DNA of 64,000 bases. Source: Sabellastarte sp. h YS-2021 (Eukaryota > Annelida > Polychaeta > Sabellida > Sabellidae). Location: assembly GCA_964017235.1 (NCBI GenBank), contig OZ024938.1:61247816-61311815 (forward strand), given 5' to 3'. Within the stretch, counting starts at the first letter, position 1. Each line of letters begins with the position of its first letter. Made by a program: the position numbers and the translations under genes. This document shows positions 40,081 through 54,332 of the stretch, in pieces. Below the pieces are notes generated by a model. The model worked only from the letters and a program-made list of their open reading frames with translations. It was not told the DNA's origin and ran no database searches.

Positions 40081-43000
40081 CACAGGCAGTTATACCCTTT
40101 CAATGAAACTTCAAAAGACTATAAATATAATTATAGGCCTTCACAAAGCTACTGTGTGATTGAAGGCAATGTGTCACCAAAATTGGAACTGACAATATAT
40201 ACAGGGGTGGACAGTGTTATGGACAGGAAAGTCAAACAGATTTAATGAGTTTTACCATTTCTCTGTTTTGACTGTCCTGTCCGTAAGACTGTACAAATGT
40301 GTTCTTTGTCTCTAGCCTAGCTTAAGGCTCAAATTTAAGGCTCAAACTGTTATCAGATTTCTTAGTATCATCAACACATACCACAGAATCCTTTAACTAC
40401 AATGGCCATAGCTTCCATTCTATATGGTCAAAATTTGAAATTGTTTCACCGTCTGTTATTCTAAGATCATACAGGACAGTATCAGATCAGTAAGTATTCC
40501 ACTTCCGTTAATGAACTTCCGAATTATCCCCAAACCCAGAAAATTTCTGTGTTTTTTTTTCAATCGTGGACATACTGGAGTAGTTCCTAAATGCATTGCT
40601 TAATCTGTGTCCCATCTGAGAAAGCTTCCAAACATTTGGTGCGACACATATTTTTTGGAATAATCCGGGAGGAAACATATTCCTAGCTCATCCAGGGCTG
40701 GTATTTGAGCAGTACTTTAGCCAGAGTGGAGTCGCAGTGGGTACTTTATTGTTCTTTAACATCCCCCAGTAAAACAGGGACACTGTCTTAACCCTGAACT
40801 CTCCAATGGCTTACAGGAAGTAAACAATTGCTTCCTGAATGACAAGTATTATTTCGTTACTTGACCACATACTTGTCAAATACATAGACCACGTGACCAA
40901 ATATACTCCCAAATCTCCCCTTTCCCCTCTGTTGTGAAGGGGCAACTCTGCTTGGGTTTTTGCCTACATATGTTAAGGTAGGTCTGAACCTTGACAAACT
41001 ACTGGGCATTATTGGGGAAATGCCTGGTTTTGCCTTTCATTACATTTGAACTTACAGCTAAAATACACTGATACCTATATGGGGTATACAGATGTGCTCT
41101 AAGTATGCTGTAATCCAATCAGTATTCTGCATTGCTTAATCTGTGTGAACAAGCAGATGGTAAGGTCGAAACCATAACAACTCGCTCCAATTTACAGCTC
41201 TCTAACTTGAACTTTTGTATGTCTCCTGACCTCATTAAGAAGGAGTTTAACCACTAAAATGAGTAGATCCGTGTTAAGATATTCTTTGTGTAAATATATT
41301 ACTGGATCATTTTTATAGTCACGTTTACATTTATTTTTGAGCTAAATGTTGTTGCACTTTACGTAAAAACTCAATGGAATTTACTTTTAAGGTTAGACTA
41401 TAAGGATAAGTGTAAAGAAATAATGTTCTAAGTATTTCAGAATTTATAGACTTGTACCTGTTAAATGTTTAACGCATAAAGCGTCCTAAAGATGATGTTC
41501 AAACATTGACTCAAGGAATATTTGGTAACTGTGATTTTTACAAATACATCCACAGACTGAGATGTGTGAATCACTTCATTTACTGAAGATACAGTTCAGT
41601 TATTTCAGGAAGGTATCCCTTTATGTATGCTAAGGCTCTGCAAGTGTTTAAACTTGGGATTTTATGGGGATATTCCATTATCATTATTTGTGAAACGGAC
41701 TTCCATAATTCCACAGGTACACATGTGACCAAAGTAATCAAATAAAGCTAATCCAATTAGCTACATAATGTATTAATGTATTTGTGCATTTGTAGTACAA
41801 ACCAATCAGATTTGTCATCTGACATCAGAGTTTACATGAATCATTTAGAAATATATTTGCTGGCAGGTATTATTTGAAACTCTGGTTGAAATGGTTCAGT
41901 GGAGGTTCTGAATATTTCATAAATATCGGGAAAAACCAACACTTGTACTCATGCCATATGAATGACAAATAAACTGTTGAGCAACAGAAGCAACAAAAAA
42001 GAACAGTTATTTCTTTACTACCACTTACAGGCTGGGCTGCAAAATTCAAAGAAGCTCAAATAATTGTCTGGTCAGTGTGTTGTAGTGACCAGCTCGGGCC
42101 CGGGGACTAAGTGCTTTTATAGTGCTTAATTTCTATCTATACACAGACTCTAAGGTTCATCATGCAATAAAACAGAAATCTATAATCAACTGGAGACAAC
42201 TGGGTTCGTACCACTGAGAAAGATACCAGGAAAGTGGAAAATAGGGTAGCTAAGCTTTTGCAAAGACATAAGTTTTCAATTTTAGAACATTAAGAGAGAA
42301 GTGGCTGAATGTACTTCATTAGGCAAATCATTCCAAATCTTTAGAGCATCATGTGCAAAGCTGAGACATGACTCATATACTGATGCGACAAAACAGTAAC
42401 CTCAAGCACCACACCATCAGCTGTGTCTAGGTTTTATGAAAGGGTGCAAATTATTTAGGATAACCACTTTGTAAGAACTTGTACACCAATAAGGCAGTTT
42501 TAATCACAGAGCTATGTTCAATAAGCCACCAGTGGAGAGTCGTTCTTACAGGAGTGATGTGTGATTACCAGGTGGTATTGGTAATAATTCTAACAAGACT
42601 GCTCTGACCATAACTTCCTCATTTTGTACTAAGTACAAACAATTTTCACCATTTATTTTATCTTAGAGAATACTTATACTGAACCATACCAGCCAGTATG
42701 TGGTTTGATGTGTACAGACCTTTATAGTTTATGCCATCAATAATCAAATCAATCTGGTTATAACATGGGAATTTCCATTTTTACACTGGCTACATACGAG
42801 TATACCATAGATTAGTTACTGTGTCGGTTGCATAAAGCTTGTACTGGATGTTATGAACACATACACAGTTACTGGTATGTAGTAATGACATACAAAAGGC
42901 CTTTTCAACTGAAGTGGCACAAATTCCTCCCCAAACACATAGCCCACACCCAATTATACAAGGGAAATGACCTCTTTGAAACCTCCCTTATATTGTTCTG

Positions 43001-43112
43001 AAAACATTCCATTTTATGCATAAATTCGTTTCACTGGTATTCCACATGGTACATTTGTATATTATTCTAATAATCAAATACTCACACTCCCTCATAAAAT
43101 TTTAATTTTTAA
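40081..43112. other. Long non-coding stretch
   Basis: No gene recognised. At about 40316-40352 a fragment repeats the word TTAAGGCTCAAA, similar to the ends of the M3 MITE at 43.1 kb. The remainder shows no supported structure. Confidence 0.45.
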
Positions 43113-43342
43113 TAGCCTTGCTAAAGGCTCAATTGTCTTTGTAATTAGAGAAAAGTTTCAGTTCAGATTATGAAGTTTTAGTTCATAAAATGTACTCATA
43201 CATCTTTTACGTTAGCATACTGCTAAGACTCTGTCTGGTGAGCTTATATCTCTCATAACACGAATGAGTGCTTCATTAATATCATATATTTGTGTACATG
43301 TTGATAAATATATGGTACAAATTTGAGCCTTACGCAAGGCTA
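43113..43342. repeat. MITE family M3 with TA-bounded inverted ends
   Basis: Starts TAGCCTTGCTAAAGGCTCAA and ends TTGAGCCTTACGCAAGGCTA, terminal inverted repeats of about 23 bp with few mismatches, bounded by TA on both sides. The 230-bp length with no coding capacity fits a Tc1/mariner-type MITE. Confidence 0.72.
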
Positions 43343-46300
43343 GCTTCATAGTATCCCCCAAGGTAAACTATTTAACCTGGGCTTTTTGAGGGAAGTGAGA
43401 AATAGCTAACCCAAATCAATGGCAAAGGTCAATTTGTGAGTGTCACCAGTCATAATTGAAAACCCTGTCTTTCCCTTGAGAATGTTGTGTCAATATTGGT
43501 TTGTAATTACTTCACACTTATGGAAATTTACAACACAATTGGGAGTGTTGAACTTGTAGAGCTGACTAGAAAATAAAGCCTTCACTAAATGCCAATGTAA
43601 AAGGCAGGAAATGACATATATTTCTTGTTTATGTTTAGTTATGGTGATGTACAGTGAAGTGGTTCATTTTGGAACATGCCAGATATTTATTTATTGCTTG
43701 GAGAGTTGGACATTAGCATAAATAGCACATAATTTATGAAAATGTACAAGTAGATATTGAGCCATGTATCTTTAGTCAATCCTAATTGTAGAGAATGGGC
43801 AAATATTAATTATAGTATCCTACCACACCTACAAAACTCAACCAATGTCTTAGGAAACATTCAGATATATATTGAGGCAATGAAAGTTATCCATAAGGCT
43901 GTATTCACTAAATATGATAATTAAAGTAAATGAACTTCTGAAACAATGGAGACATTAACAGTCTGAGAATTTGTCAAAGATTTTTGTTGTTAAGCCTTAC
44001 ATTTACTGTATCCACTTCATGCAAAATTTCAATTTTTCTATTTATGATATTATTTTTAATTTCATCAGTAGTATAATTTAAACCTTTAAGTATTTTAGTA
44101 AAAATGTATCCTATATTTCTTTATGAGTTTGCTAAGTTTGCCTTTTATCACTCACAACTCTGGTTTCATGCATGCAAGGTTTTACCTAACCAATTATCAA
44201 GGTGTACCTTGACAGGTGTGGTGTTCATGAATTTATGAGACCTTATCATGAAAATGTTTCACTAATATAGCTACATCACCATAAACGTGACATATACTTT
44301 TAAATGACTCAGAACTAATGCATTTAATTTATATGATTTATTTCAGTTTTTTGTGGATTTCTATAAAGCATATGACAGATCTGACAGTGGTTGGTTATTA
44401 TTTAAAACTTACTTATTTCAAGGGTGTCACATATTTTATGTTTGAATTAACGGGTTGAATTAATATGCCAATGATGGATGTGCATTTTTCAAACCACCGT
44501 CAATTAGAGCTGATAAATGAGGGTAATTTAAATGGATCAAATATTGGTATGCACCCTAATGCAGACACCCTTTATATATCACCAACTACTTGGCAATATA
44601 ACTACACACTTTAATCCATCTGATGCTGATTACTATTACATCCTCTTGTTCCTGTACTATAAAAAATACAACAAAAATAAACACTCCATAATTAATACAT
44701 ACCTGTATGGCGCCACACTTGAAATAACCAAATTATTATACCACAAAATACATTTGTACAAAACAGTATTATCCCCTTTTCCACGTTAGCTATATGTAGT
44801 CTCTCAATATAGACTGAAATGTAACCTGTCTGAAACAAACAAAAACATGTGGAAGGCACAAGTTTGATGCTTCAATAATATTTCAAAATTCAACACGTGT
44901 GTTTACATCTGCATTGCATTTCGGTCACTTACTTTTGTGTATTCTATCCTTCCTTCGCCATCACTTCTTCTCCAAATAGAAAAGTTGTTTTCTCTCTGCC
45001 GATTGTCTCTTGATTCTTGACTGAGGGTTGTTGACAAATTTGAAGCATACATACTTGATATTCACCTGATTTATTCCACTGTAAGCCCCATGCTTTATTT
45101 TTGGATGACAAAACTAAATTTTGAAACCTGTTCAAGCACCATCAAATATTAGCTTTTAAAATATGGAGCGAGAACCCCCAAGATGATACAAGCATGGTCC
45201 ATCAAATGTATCAGTAATATACTGATAGGTCGGCAATTTTTAAAACATTCATTCCGTTAGCGATGTGTACATATACTTCAGTTGATTCCAACACAACAGT
45301 CATCCATAAAGGTAGGTCATATGTACTTTCTGAAATGTAAAAACAAGAAAATAAAAGGGATATGCAGAAATAATTATGACACCAAAGGAAGAAAAAACTC
45401 ACCTATTAAGCTCCAAAATATATGTGCATGACAATGTCTAAGGGTTATCCAACATGCATTAAGCCCCTATCTTTAAATGCTGAAAAGCATCCAACATACA
45501 GACACACACATCTCTCTCTGTGAAATATGTAATTTCAGTTTTCTTTTATGATCATCTATTCCATCCAATTAGTACACCGTGTATTATTTAATGTCTTAAG
45601 ATTAAAGTTACACAATGCTTGTAATTATTTCCTCCCGTCTGAGGTACATTTGAATAGGGATGAAAGCAAAGAAATCATGTCTCTATCTCTGTTTCCTATT
45701 CAGCATATATCCAACTTGAGGTGCATCGTTCTAACTAGTTTGAATGAATCTAATATTTATGAAAAGGGCTTGTTTTCAAATTATACATAATCACAACTCA
45801 GTCCTGTTCTGAGTTCACCATATTGTGTACAGGACATAACTCACATCTATACATCAGAATGTACAACTGATGGGGTGCACCAGCACCTCATAAAAGACTC
45901 AAATGATAAGCACCATCCATCTGTAGGAATCTCACTGTGCTTTGCAAATGCATCTGACTGAGAGTTTTCATATGATACCAAAGAAATCATAAGTGAGAGT
46001 GTATATGTGGGTGCATGCTTCTTTCTATGTTTCATACACAAATCCTCCACCAGTTTACATATATGTGTATGACTCTATTCATGTTTCTTCCATAGCAAAT
46101 CTTCCATATCCTTTTTCTCGTGTGTATAAGATACAGGGGTACACATTACAGACCACAAGTTTAGGGCCATCTTAACATAGTTATGTTGTTATTAGATTCT
46201 CAAAGCCCTGCATAAACTAATCAATATAAGGACAAGAGGGGGTGTACTTGTAGAAGATAAAAACAAAGCTCTATCTAAACACAAGCCCCTTTGAGCATAT

Positions 46301-48234
46301 TTGAAAGCTTTATTTCTAATATCATTTGGACGAATCATACAAGTGGGGTGCACACATATATATCATGCTCGCCTGAGAGACAGATTTCCATTTGAATGGG
46401 AATTGATGACAGTTTATCATGCTGGGGCAAAAGCATTGGCTGAGACTGTACACTATAAAAGTAACTGAAGCTTGTTTTGATGCCTCAATAGTTTTATCTG
46501 ATTTTTAGCACAGATACAAGTCGTGCCATGGTTTTTCTTATCATCTTATACAGCTAAAAGTGTATTGACTCTGAAAACTGTGAATGTAAGTTACAGTGGA
46601 AATTCAGTGACCCATAAATATGTAAAACATCTTGGTTTCGCAAACATTCTTATAAATGGTGATTTCAATGACAATAGCACATGTATATGTTAAATAAAAC
46701 TGTTGAAAAAAATACACAAACGTAGCTTTTAATGTTTCTTTTCACTTACTTTCTAACTTTTAAAAAGAAATCAAATTTTGTTTGACAGTTTGTGTTTTCC
46801 ACAGACACACCACTTGTATGGGAGATGTATAAATAACTTACTACCCTTATCGATTGTAGGTCTTCCACAAAATAAAGTCAAAAATATATGTTTCTGATAT
46901 CTGAACGCAATTTCATTTTTATGTATTTTCAAGAACATCTCATGAATAAAATACATGTTTATAAGAAAATAAAATATAAAGTAAATTAAAATAAATTAAA
47001 GCCTGGTGGTTTAAACATGGGAAAATTTGCTTGTTAGTGGTACAAATCCAGAGCTGCACAAATTCTATATACATTTTTATTAATCAAAACATTTCACTTG
47101 GTGAATTGTCATGACTTTAATACTGACTAAAGTTATACATGGATATTTACTCTTGGGTCGTAAACACCCTAAGCTTGGACGTAAAGATGGTGACCTTGTA
47201 TATAAAGGGTAAAATTTTAAATGGCACTGTTACTGTACATGTGTAGGCTTAAATGACCTAATCCTTGATTATAATACACAAGTTAATAGTTGAGACCTTG
47301 AGCTATCACATTTAAGCGATGTTGTCCTCTGCATAAATTTCCTTATTGTGAACCCTTACAAAAGGTTTTCATTGTGTGTTAATGTGACACCTCAGAAGTC
47401 ATTCAAACTCACAATGGAGGCATATCGAGGGTTCTAAACCAGAGGCTTGTAATTTATATTAAAACCTGCTTTTAAAGTTTGTCCTTCTTATTACTCTGGT
47501 CCCCAGACCACTTTACTCTATAAGAAAGGGTCCGTATCCACCAGTTTAAGTGTTGTAGATCTCTTATTATCAACCAAACATGCGTTTTAGCTTTCCATTA
47601 AACTGTAAAACCAAATATTATTTTTATAATATTAACAATATTTCATTTTGTAAGTCCTATTTAATATTATAAAAAACAATCTGAACACATACAAAAGTGA
47701 CATTATTACTTTTAATATTGAAGAATCATAAGGAAGACTGGTAACCTGAACAAAGCTGCATGAAAACCAGACTAGTGAAGGTCACCGCAGGCGACACCAG
47801 TCACATATTTTGCTAAAGTGGACTGGTACCCCGTCTACCTTCTTATATGGAAGGTTTTAAATTTGAAAACCATGCTTACTGTATTTTGGGGTGATAGACC
47901 AAACATGGAATAAAAGTAAATAAACATTGGTCTCCACAAAGGGAAACAATAGTATCAGTAAGTTGTTTTACCAGGCAGTATGTACATCTAATTTGCAACA
48001 GGTAATACAATATCACATGATAGTTACAACAGACTCACTAACAGGGAATTAATAAATGTGATTAAACTTATTTCATATCTCTGGCCCAGGTTTATAGAGT
48101 ACATCACATGTTTAACTACTGGTATATAATATTATATTATAAACATGTCACACTAAATGAAAGAAAACTGGCAAGCATTCAGTAAACTTGCCAGTCAATT
48201 TAAATAATCCTTTAGACCTGGCTCCTATTTTGAT
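43343..48234. other. Long non-coding stretch, nothing recognised
   Basis: AT-rich, with only short frames (60-85 codons) lacking domains, splice context or repetition. Confidence 0.45.
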
Positions 48235-48474
48235 TTTATTTATTTATTTATTTCGGTTTTAACGTCGCTTTCAACACACTGTATAGGTTATTTCACAATG
48301 GGTAGTTTTATTCGAAGAGGAAACCAGTACATACAGTTGTTGAAGGTCGTGCACTGTGAACTACCGACCAACGGCAAGCAACTACCAGCTTTCCCACTTG
48401 AGGTCAGGTCAGGGAACCAAACCCCGATCTCAGAGGTGGGAGGCAAGAGTGTTACCACTTGCCACCATGGCCCC
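48235..48474 (-). repeat. tRNA-derived SINE, family A
   Basis: Minus-strand copy: (TATTT)n tail at 48235, conserved body (ACGTCGCTTTCAA, AGCTTTCCCACTTGAGG), and head ending CACCATGGCCCC. Confidence 0.8.
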
Positions 48475-49742
48475 TGGCGCTGGTATTGAAAATATAATGA
48501 AATGTGTTTTGTATTTTACTAAGAACACTATCTAAACGCAATGGTAAACTACTTAAACGGATAGTAACATTTCAAATTTAACTGGGGGTGCTTTTTATAT
48601 TATACTGATTAATAAGGGTAGAAGTTACAGCGAGTCAGTAAACAGACCCAGCTGTTGATGTATTAAGATTCTGTAAATAGGTGGTGACAGATCACTTGTA
48701 GCTTTTGAAAAGTTGTCATGCAACACATGTCTATCCTGTCTGGTTTTTATTTTTTTTTATTTATGTTAACTGTTGTTAAAGATATGTAAACTTGGGCCAT
48801 ATTTCTTACAACGTTTTGTCCAAATTCTTTGTCTATTTATAACATTTGAAGTGGGAGTAATATGTTTTATAGAAATGTTCCCTTTTTCATCTTTTCAAGT
48901 AATATTGTCAACTTTATGTAATATCTGTGTTCTCTGTGCAAATGACACAATTATAAAACAGTGATTTATGTGACCTTGTGAGTATAACCTTAATCTTAAC
49001 CTCCAATTTTAACCACTCCAATTTGTATATTATTATTATTATTATTGAGCTTTTAAAGTGTTTAATTTTTAATACATTAAATTCTAAGACAGCCAACACT
49101 GATTGCGCAACCACAGGAGAAGACGCTATTGTCAGAAAGACATCTCTACATTCATGTATTCTAAAAGTGAATCAGTCATAAAACAGTATTTATTCATGTT
49201 TTATTTTAAAAAAACATTGCCTTCATATGCCATTGTCAGAAAAGTTTCACATTCAAGGAGTGCTACAGATGCAATTTACACTTTAGACAGCTTCTGTAAA
49301 CCTATAGAAAAGAGCTTTACAAAATCACTGGTGTTTTGTTATGGAATCAGATGTCAATAAACTATAACAAGCACACTTAACTGAGACCTATAACACTTGA
49401 TCTCATTCACAGCAATATTGGAGTGTTTCTGTACCAAAGTAAATTGAAGTAAAGTAAATGTATTAATACTTCACTGATCATGTGACGTTGTTACGTAATG
49501 TCAACTAGTTTATTTGCAGTATTATCTGTCTGGTTATCCAATATCACAAGAACACTGAACCCACAATAATTTTAAGCATGTACCAATTTAATGGGCTAAT
49601 CAACATTTATTATTTTCACTAGTGTTTAATTTCAGGGGATATTGTTTGTGTCCCAATCCAATCTATGTAGTTTAGTATGTTTCAAGCAGTCTACTGTGAG
49701 ATAGACATTATGAAATGAGCTCCATTAAAAGAAACTTGTCAT
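48475..49742. other. Non-coding stretch
   Basis: A short (ATT)n microsatellite at about 49029-49046; nothing else recognised. Confidence 0.45.
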
Positions 49743-49961
49743 GGGGCCACGGTGGCAGAGTGGTAACACTCTCACCTTCCACCTCTGAGACCAGGGTTCG
49801 GTTCCCGACACGGCCTCAAGTGGGAAAGCTGGTAGTTGCTTGCCGTTGGTCGGCAGAACCCTGACAAACTTTATGTACTGGTTTCCTCTGCCCTTCCAAC
49901 TATCCGTCATGATATGACCTGCACAGTGTTGAAAGCGACATAAAGCCCCCAAATAAATAAA
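49743..49961 (+). repeat. tRNA-derived SINE, family A
   Basis: The best-preserved head of the family: GGGGCCACGGTGGCAGAGTG with A box, and GGGTTCGGTTCCCGA with B box, then the common body and an AAATAAATAA tail. Confidence 0.82.
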
Positions 49962-50293
49962 GACTCACAACCTTATATACACCATGGACCACACCTTCAG
50001 TTACTGTAGCAGAAAATTCATCTATATATGCTCATGGAGAGGTGGTCAGAGGCTGAAATTTTAAACATTTTAAAACTCCCATACAATGTGCAAGGTATAC
50101 TGGACGTTTCGCCACTGTGTCATAAGCTCACATTGGAATCTCACAGGGTATATAAAGGACAGGGACATTTCGTCCGATGCCTATAACCATGTGACGTGCA
50201 GCCAGTAGTTTGACTGGGGTATTAAAACAGAACTCAGAGGGCTATTTGATTCATCAAATTACATAGGTACAGTCCAAACAGTACCTACTGGTA

Positions 50294-50810
50294 CCCCCCA
50301 CTTGCAGGTTTTCACTATTGACTGATATGTCCAATACTAATTAGTACTGGACATTTTCTCTCAGTGACCATTTTTGGGGGATTAATATTAATACAGGTAA
50401 ACTCCGAAAAAGTGGCCAATACCAGAAAATATTGGAGAGCGAGGCCCGATAGGGCCGAGATTTTCAATATTTTCTGGTACTGGCCACTTTTGAGGAGTTT
50501 GGCTGTTGTAAACCCCACGCTATGTCTTATTTGATGCCTGGTCCGAAGATATATAATACAATGTCCCCAAATTCTGTAATGTCTCTTTTTACAGGAATAA
50601 ATTAATCTTCCAAAACGGTCACTGAGAGAAAGTGTCCAGTAGTGATTAGTATTGGACATATCAGTCAACAGTGAAAACCTGCAAGTGGGGTTTACATTCC
50701 TGTAAAAAGAGAAATTACACAATCCAATACCAGAAAATATTGAAAGTCTCGGCCCTATCAGGCCTCGCTCTCCAATATTTTCTGGTATTGGCCACTTTTT
50801 CAGAGTTTAA
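50294..50810. repeat. Fold-back element with nested hairpins
   Basis: Outer arms of about 80 bp: 50294-50377 (CCCCACTTGCAGG...CAGTGACC) and 50610-50690 (GGTCACTGAGAG...CCTGCAAGTGGGG) are inverted copies. Between them lies a hairpin at about 50409-50496 with arms AAGTGGCCAATACCAGAAAA and its near-complement; a related hairpin sits outside at 50720-50810. A second inverted pair reads TTTTTACAGGAA / TTCCTGTAAAAA. No coding capacity. Confidence 0.82.
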
Positions 50811-51580
50811 CTGTATTAAAACAATATCTTAGGCTGTACACGTTTTACAGTTTTTGGCAGTCCACAGTGACAACAAAGATCTGCATTTAAAGCATGATTT
50901 TTGCCTCACAAAAGTCAACAGCTACCTTTGCATATGAACTATGTCTCATCAAAAAGCAACGTTATTATAACAGAAACAAATACAACGTACTCATTGTATG
51001 TTTCACTGGTAGGAGGCAAGTTTTATGTTTACAACGGTTTTGTTCTTCGTAATCAAAAGGACTTTATTTCATCTTATTTTACAAAAAAAGGTCACTTGAC
51101 ACTGTTTGACCGGTTGGTTGGCTGGTGAATGTCAGAACAGGGCAGTCCTTGTATGTTTGTTTCTTCAAAGAGAATGCCCCAGGCCTTTTTATTAGCCTTT
51201 CTGTGGCCCATGTTTACATTAGAAAACCTGTGTTAAAGAGAGTATCGTAGAATTCAAAGATAGGACCTCTTTACGCATGTTCCCACTGTTCTTTTTGGCT
51301 GTATCAACACGTTATTTTCATTTTGCTTCATGGCCTTGTGTTTTGTACTCCATAAATGTGACGTATGTGGTTAGTATACCATTAAAAACGATTTTGACCA
51401 TTATAAGACTAACAAAAAATCACAGAATTTGTTACACTTGAAAAGAACAGGATGTTAAAATACTTCTTTACTAAAGAGCTTTTTTCCTTATTTTCTTCAT
51501 TTTTATTTTTGACTCCCATTTATAGATAGCGACACCCTAGAGTTTCCTTTCCATCATATTATAATTACTGTAGAAGATTT
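50811..51580. other. Non-coding stretch
   Basis: Nothing recognised. Confidence 0.45.
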
Positions 51581-51824
51581 ATTTATTTATTTGGGGTTTT
51601 ACGTCGCTTTCAATACTGTACAGGTCATATCACGACGGGTAGTTGGAAGGGCAGAGGAAAGCAGTACATATAGTTCGTCAGGGTTCTGTACTGTAAACTG
51701 CCGACCAAGAGCAAACAACTACCAGCTTTCCCACTTGAGGCTGTGCCAGGAATCGAACCCCGGCCTCAGAGGTGGGAGGCGAGAGTGTTACCGCTCTGCC
51801 ACCGTGCCCTCCTACTATAGAAGA
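51569..51824 (-). repeat. tRNA-derived SINE, family A, with near-perfect target duplication
   Basis: Minus-strand copy at about 51581-51812: (TATTT)n tail, ACGTCGCTTTCAAT, head CACCGTGCCC. Flanked by TACTGTAGAAGA (51569) and TACTATAGAAGA (51813), a 12-bp direct repeat with one mismatch. Confidence 0.82.
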
Positions 51825-52205
51825 AGACACTGGCAGGTTGGCTGAGACCTCAGATCTAAGTCTGAATTGGTGCACTTAATTGAAAGTCAAGTTCTACAAA
51901 CTGGAGTTTACTGTTCAAAGTAAACTGTTATGTGTGTCCTTTGATATTAACCTGTTTGAAAACTGCTGTGGAATATTTTCTATGTTTTTCCCCACCTCCT
52001 TGAAAACTGCTCAGGACCAACTGACAAAGGACTGGACTCACAAATAATTATTTTAAATGTTGACTTATACGAACACAGAGTCACATAAATGTTTATAACT
52101 CTAATTCAATGGTCCCTCACTATTATTATGTGTAGGTAATACTGACCTCTGTTTCATATTATACGTTAACTATGTGTTCATGTTTGGAAGTAATTAAAGA
52201 AAATC
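51825..52205. other. Non-coding stretch
   Basis: Nothing recognised. Confidence 0.4.
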
Positions 52206-52331
52206 TTCGGTGGCCTAGTGGTTAGCAAGTTGGGTATCTAATCATAGGATGTCATTTCTGTGGGTACGAGTTCCACAAGTGGCAATGCTGAGGACCTTGA
52301 ACGGGACCTAAAACCCAAAATTTGACTTTGC
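52206..52331 (+). repeat. tRNA-derived SINE, family B
   Basis: GGTGGCCTAGTGGTTAGCAA (A box), GGGTACGAGTTCCACAAGTG (B box), then GGGACCTAAAACCCAAA and ACTTTG. Confidence 0.78.
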
Positions 52332-54136
52332 AAGTAACTAAAATTGAACCAAATTTGAATTTTTATCAGGTTGGTAGAAAGTCCGATCTGGCAGAGCTTG
52401 AAATTCTACTGGTAGAAACTCCCACTGAGTACTCTATCAGTAGAATTAAAATTTCGCCTAGATTGGACTTTGTTTCATGACATATATACAATCTACACTG
52501 TAAATCACATTCACGACAATCCTCTTTTTAATCAAAGTTCTTTTTAAATATATTAATCACAGCCTCGAGGAACACAAGTTCTAAGTAGAGCTAAGAAATA
52601 GCACCAAATGGGCTGATACGGAAGAATTCCTAAACTACACATATGAGTGCATTATGATAAGTGAATTCTGAGAATATTGATAACGCACTCTACTAGGGGA
52701 CAGACAGATTGGATAGATGATGGTTTTACTTCTCTTACACCAGCTAATGCTTAGGTTACACCTTTCCGTACAGTCATATCTCTGTACGTATTTTATTTAC
52801 ACATGACAGCCTGATGGCTCTGAATGGAGAACTCATATCTTTGTAGAGTACGTACGTTGAAGAAAGGGCCGTCCCATATATTAAATCTCCCACCCCATCC
52901 ATCAAGTGTGTAGATTTCAACAGACCTCAAGGGAAGGAAGTAATGGCTGTTTTGACAGAAAAAAGGACCCCAAACGCAAATTGCTTTCTCAGCTTAATCT
53001 AATTGAAATTGGCCTCCTTCGATTTGTTGTTTTTTTTCTTTTTTTTTTTTTTTTTTGTGGTGGTCCAAATGTTTACACAGGTTTAATGTTACTTAATAGT
53101 GCTCTTCATAGTTCCCATTAGGATTATATAAATGATTCTTTAATACAGATATTTTAATATAGGATAACTACTCAGGATTAAAATTATGCAGAACGATCTC
53201 CACCCCACCCCACACACAAACGTGAAGGAGGTCAGTTTTCTAGGAGGCAAATTTTCCCGGATTTCGCTATGTAAGCTGGTTGATCGGTTTCTAATTAAAA
53301 AATTATTCAGCATATATTGGTTAACTTACTGAAAAAAACTCAGAATTCTGGTAATAATTATGCTACTGTGAAAATTTGTAAGTGTGAATGGTATTTACTG
53401 TATACTGTGTTGAATTTCCTATTAGTTTCCACCATGTAAACATTCTACCGAGTCCCAAAATTGGCCAACCTTAACTTTTGCCCGCTTGTCAAATTGAGCC
53501 CGTTAACATTTATTACAACCAACCGTAAGCCATATTTAGTGACTGAAACTTGGATGAACTAGGCAACATCTTAATTACCGCATCATTTAGTCCATTTACT
53601 ACCTCACAATGCATTCTTTCCTCAGTTGTTTGTTAATGAGACACTGATAGCTTTGTCGCTGCATTTTTTCTCTGGTTCAAATACACACAAACTTAGAGTC
53701 AAACTGCACTATTTTCCCAAATCCAGTTTAACTAACAGAGACAAGTATGTACAACAAGTGAGCTTAACGTGTATCAACAATCTGGTAATTTACCTTACAT
53801 ATCCTGTTGATACACTATTAAATAATATACTTCTACACACGAAATCAATATATTTGGTTAATTATTTAAGATTGAGTAGTGGAAATTTTTTTCAATCATT
53901 TAGTTTGAATACAATGTTAGTGAGGGTCATTAAAATGTGTAAAAAACGGGTCGCAGTGTGTGCACAGCATCGATGACAATGGTTGTTTATTTGCAGGTAT
54001 GTACATTAGAGATGTAAAAGATAGCAGTACATGATTTTGTCAACAAGCCTGCCAAAAAGTCTAGCCTGTAACAAGGCGCAAGGCTTATGCCTTTTCTTTC
54101 AATTTTTTTAAAAGTAGGATCAAAGGTCAAAGATCT
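52332..54136. other. Non-coding stretch
   Basis: Contains a T-rich tract at about 53029-53057. One 116-codon frame (53626-53976) has no recognised domain, and its composition matches AT-rich background. Confidence 0.4.
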
Positions 54137-54332
54137 GGGACCGTATTCTACAACAATACTTAGATAAGGTGACCTTAGATCTAAGTAAGGGAAGGGTTTT
54201 CACTTAAGTTTTTCTGGCACTTTGTATTCATGAAACAAGAGTTAGGAATGTTCAGTTTCATTATTTCTTATTTGAAATCTAAGAAATACTTGAAATCTCA
54301 GTTAGAAAAGAATTGTTGTAGAGTACGGCCCC
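54137..54332. repeat. MITE family M2, complete copy
   Basis: Starts GGGACCGTATTCTACAACAA and ends TTGTTGTAGAGTACGGCCCC, inverted ends of about 20 bp. Interior begins ACTTAGATAAGGTGACCTTA, shared with the partial copy at 29.5 kb. Confidence 0.75.

Noticed and set aside
49743-49820. Functional tRNA gene at the head of a family A SINE
   Set aside because: A and B boxes are present, but no complete cloverleaf follows, and the segment continues into the SINE body shared by five other copies.
53626-53976. 116-codon plus-strand gene
   Set aside because: No domain, no splice or promoter context, and composition matches AT-rich background.
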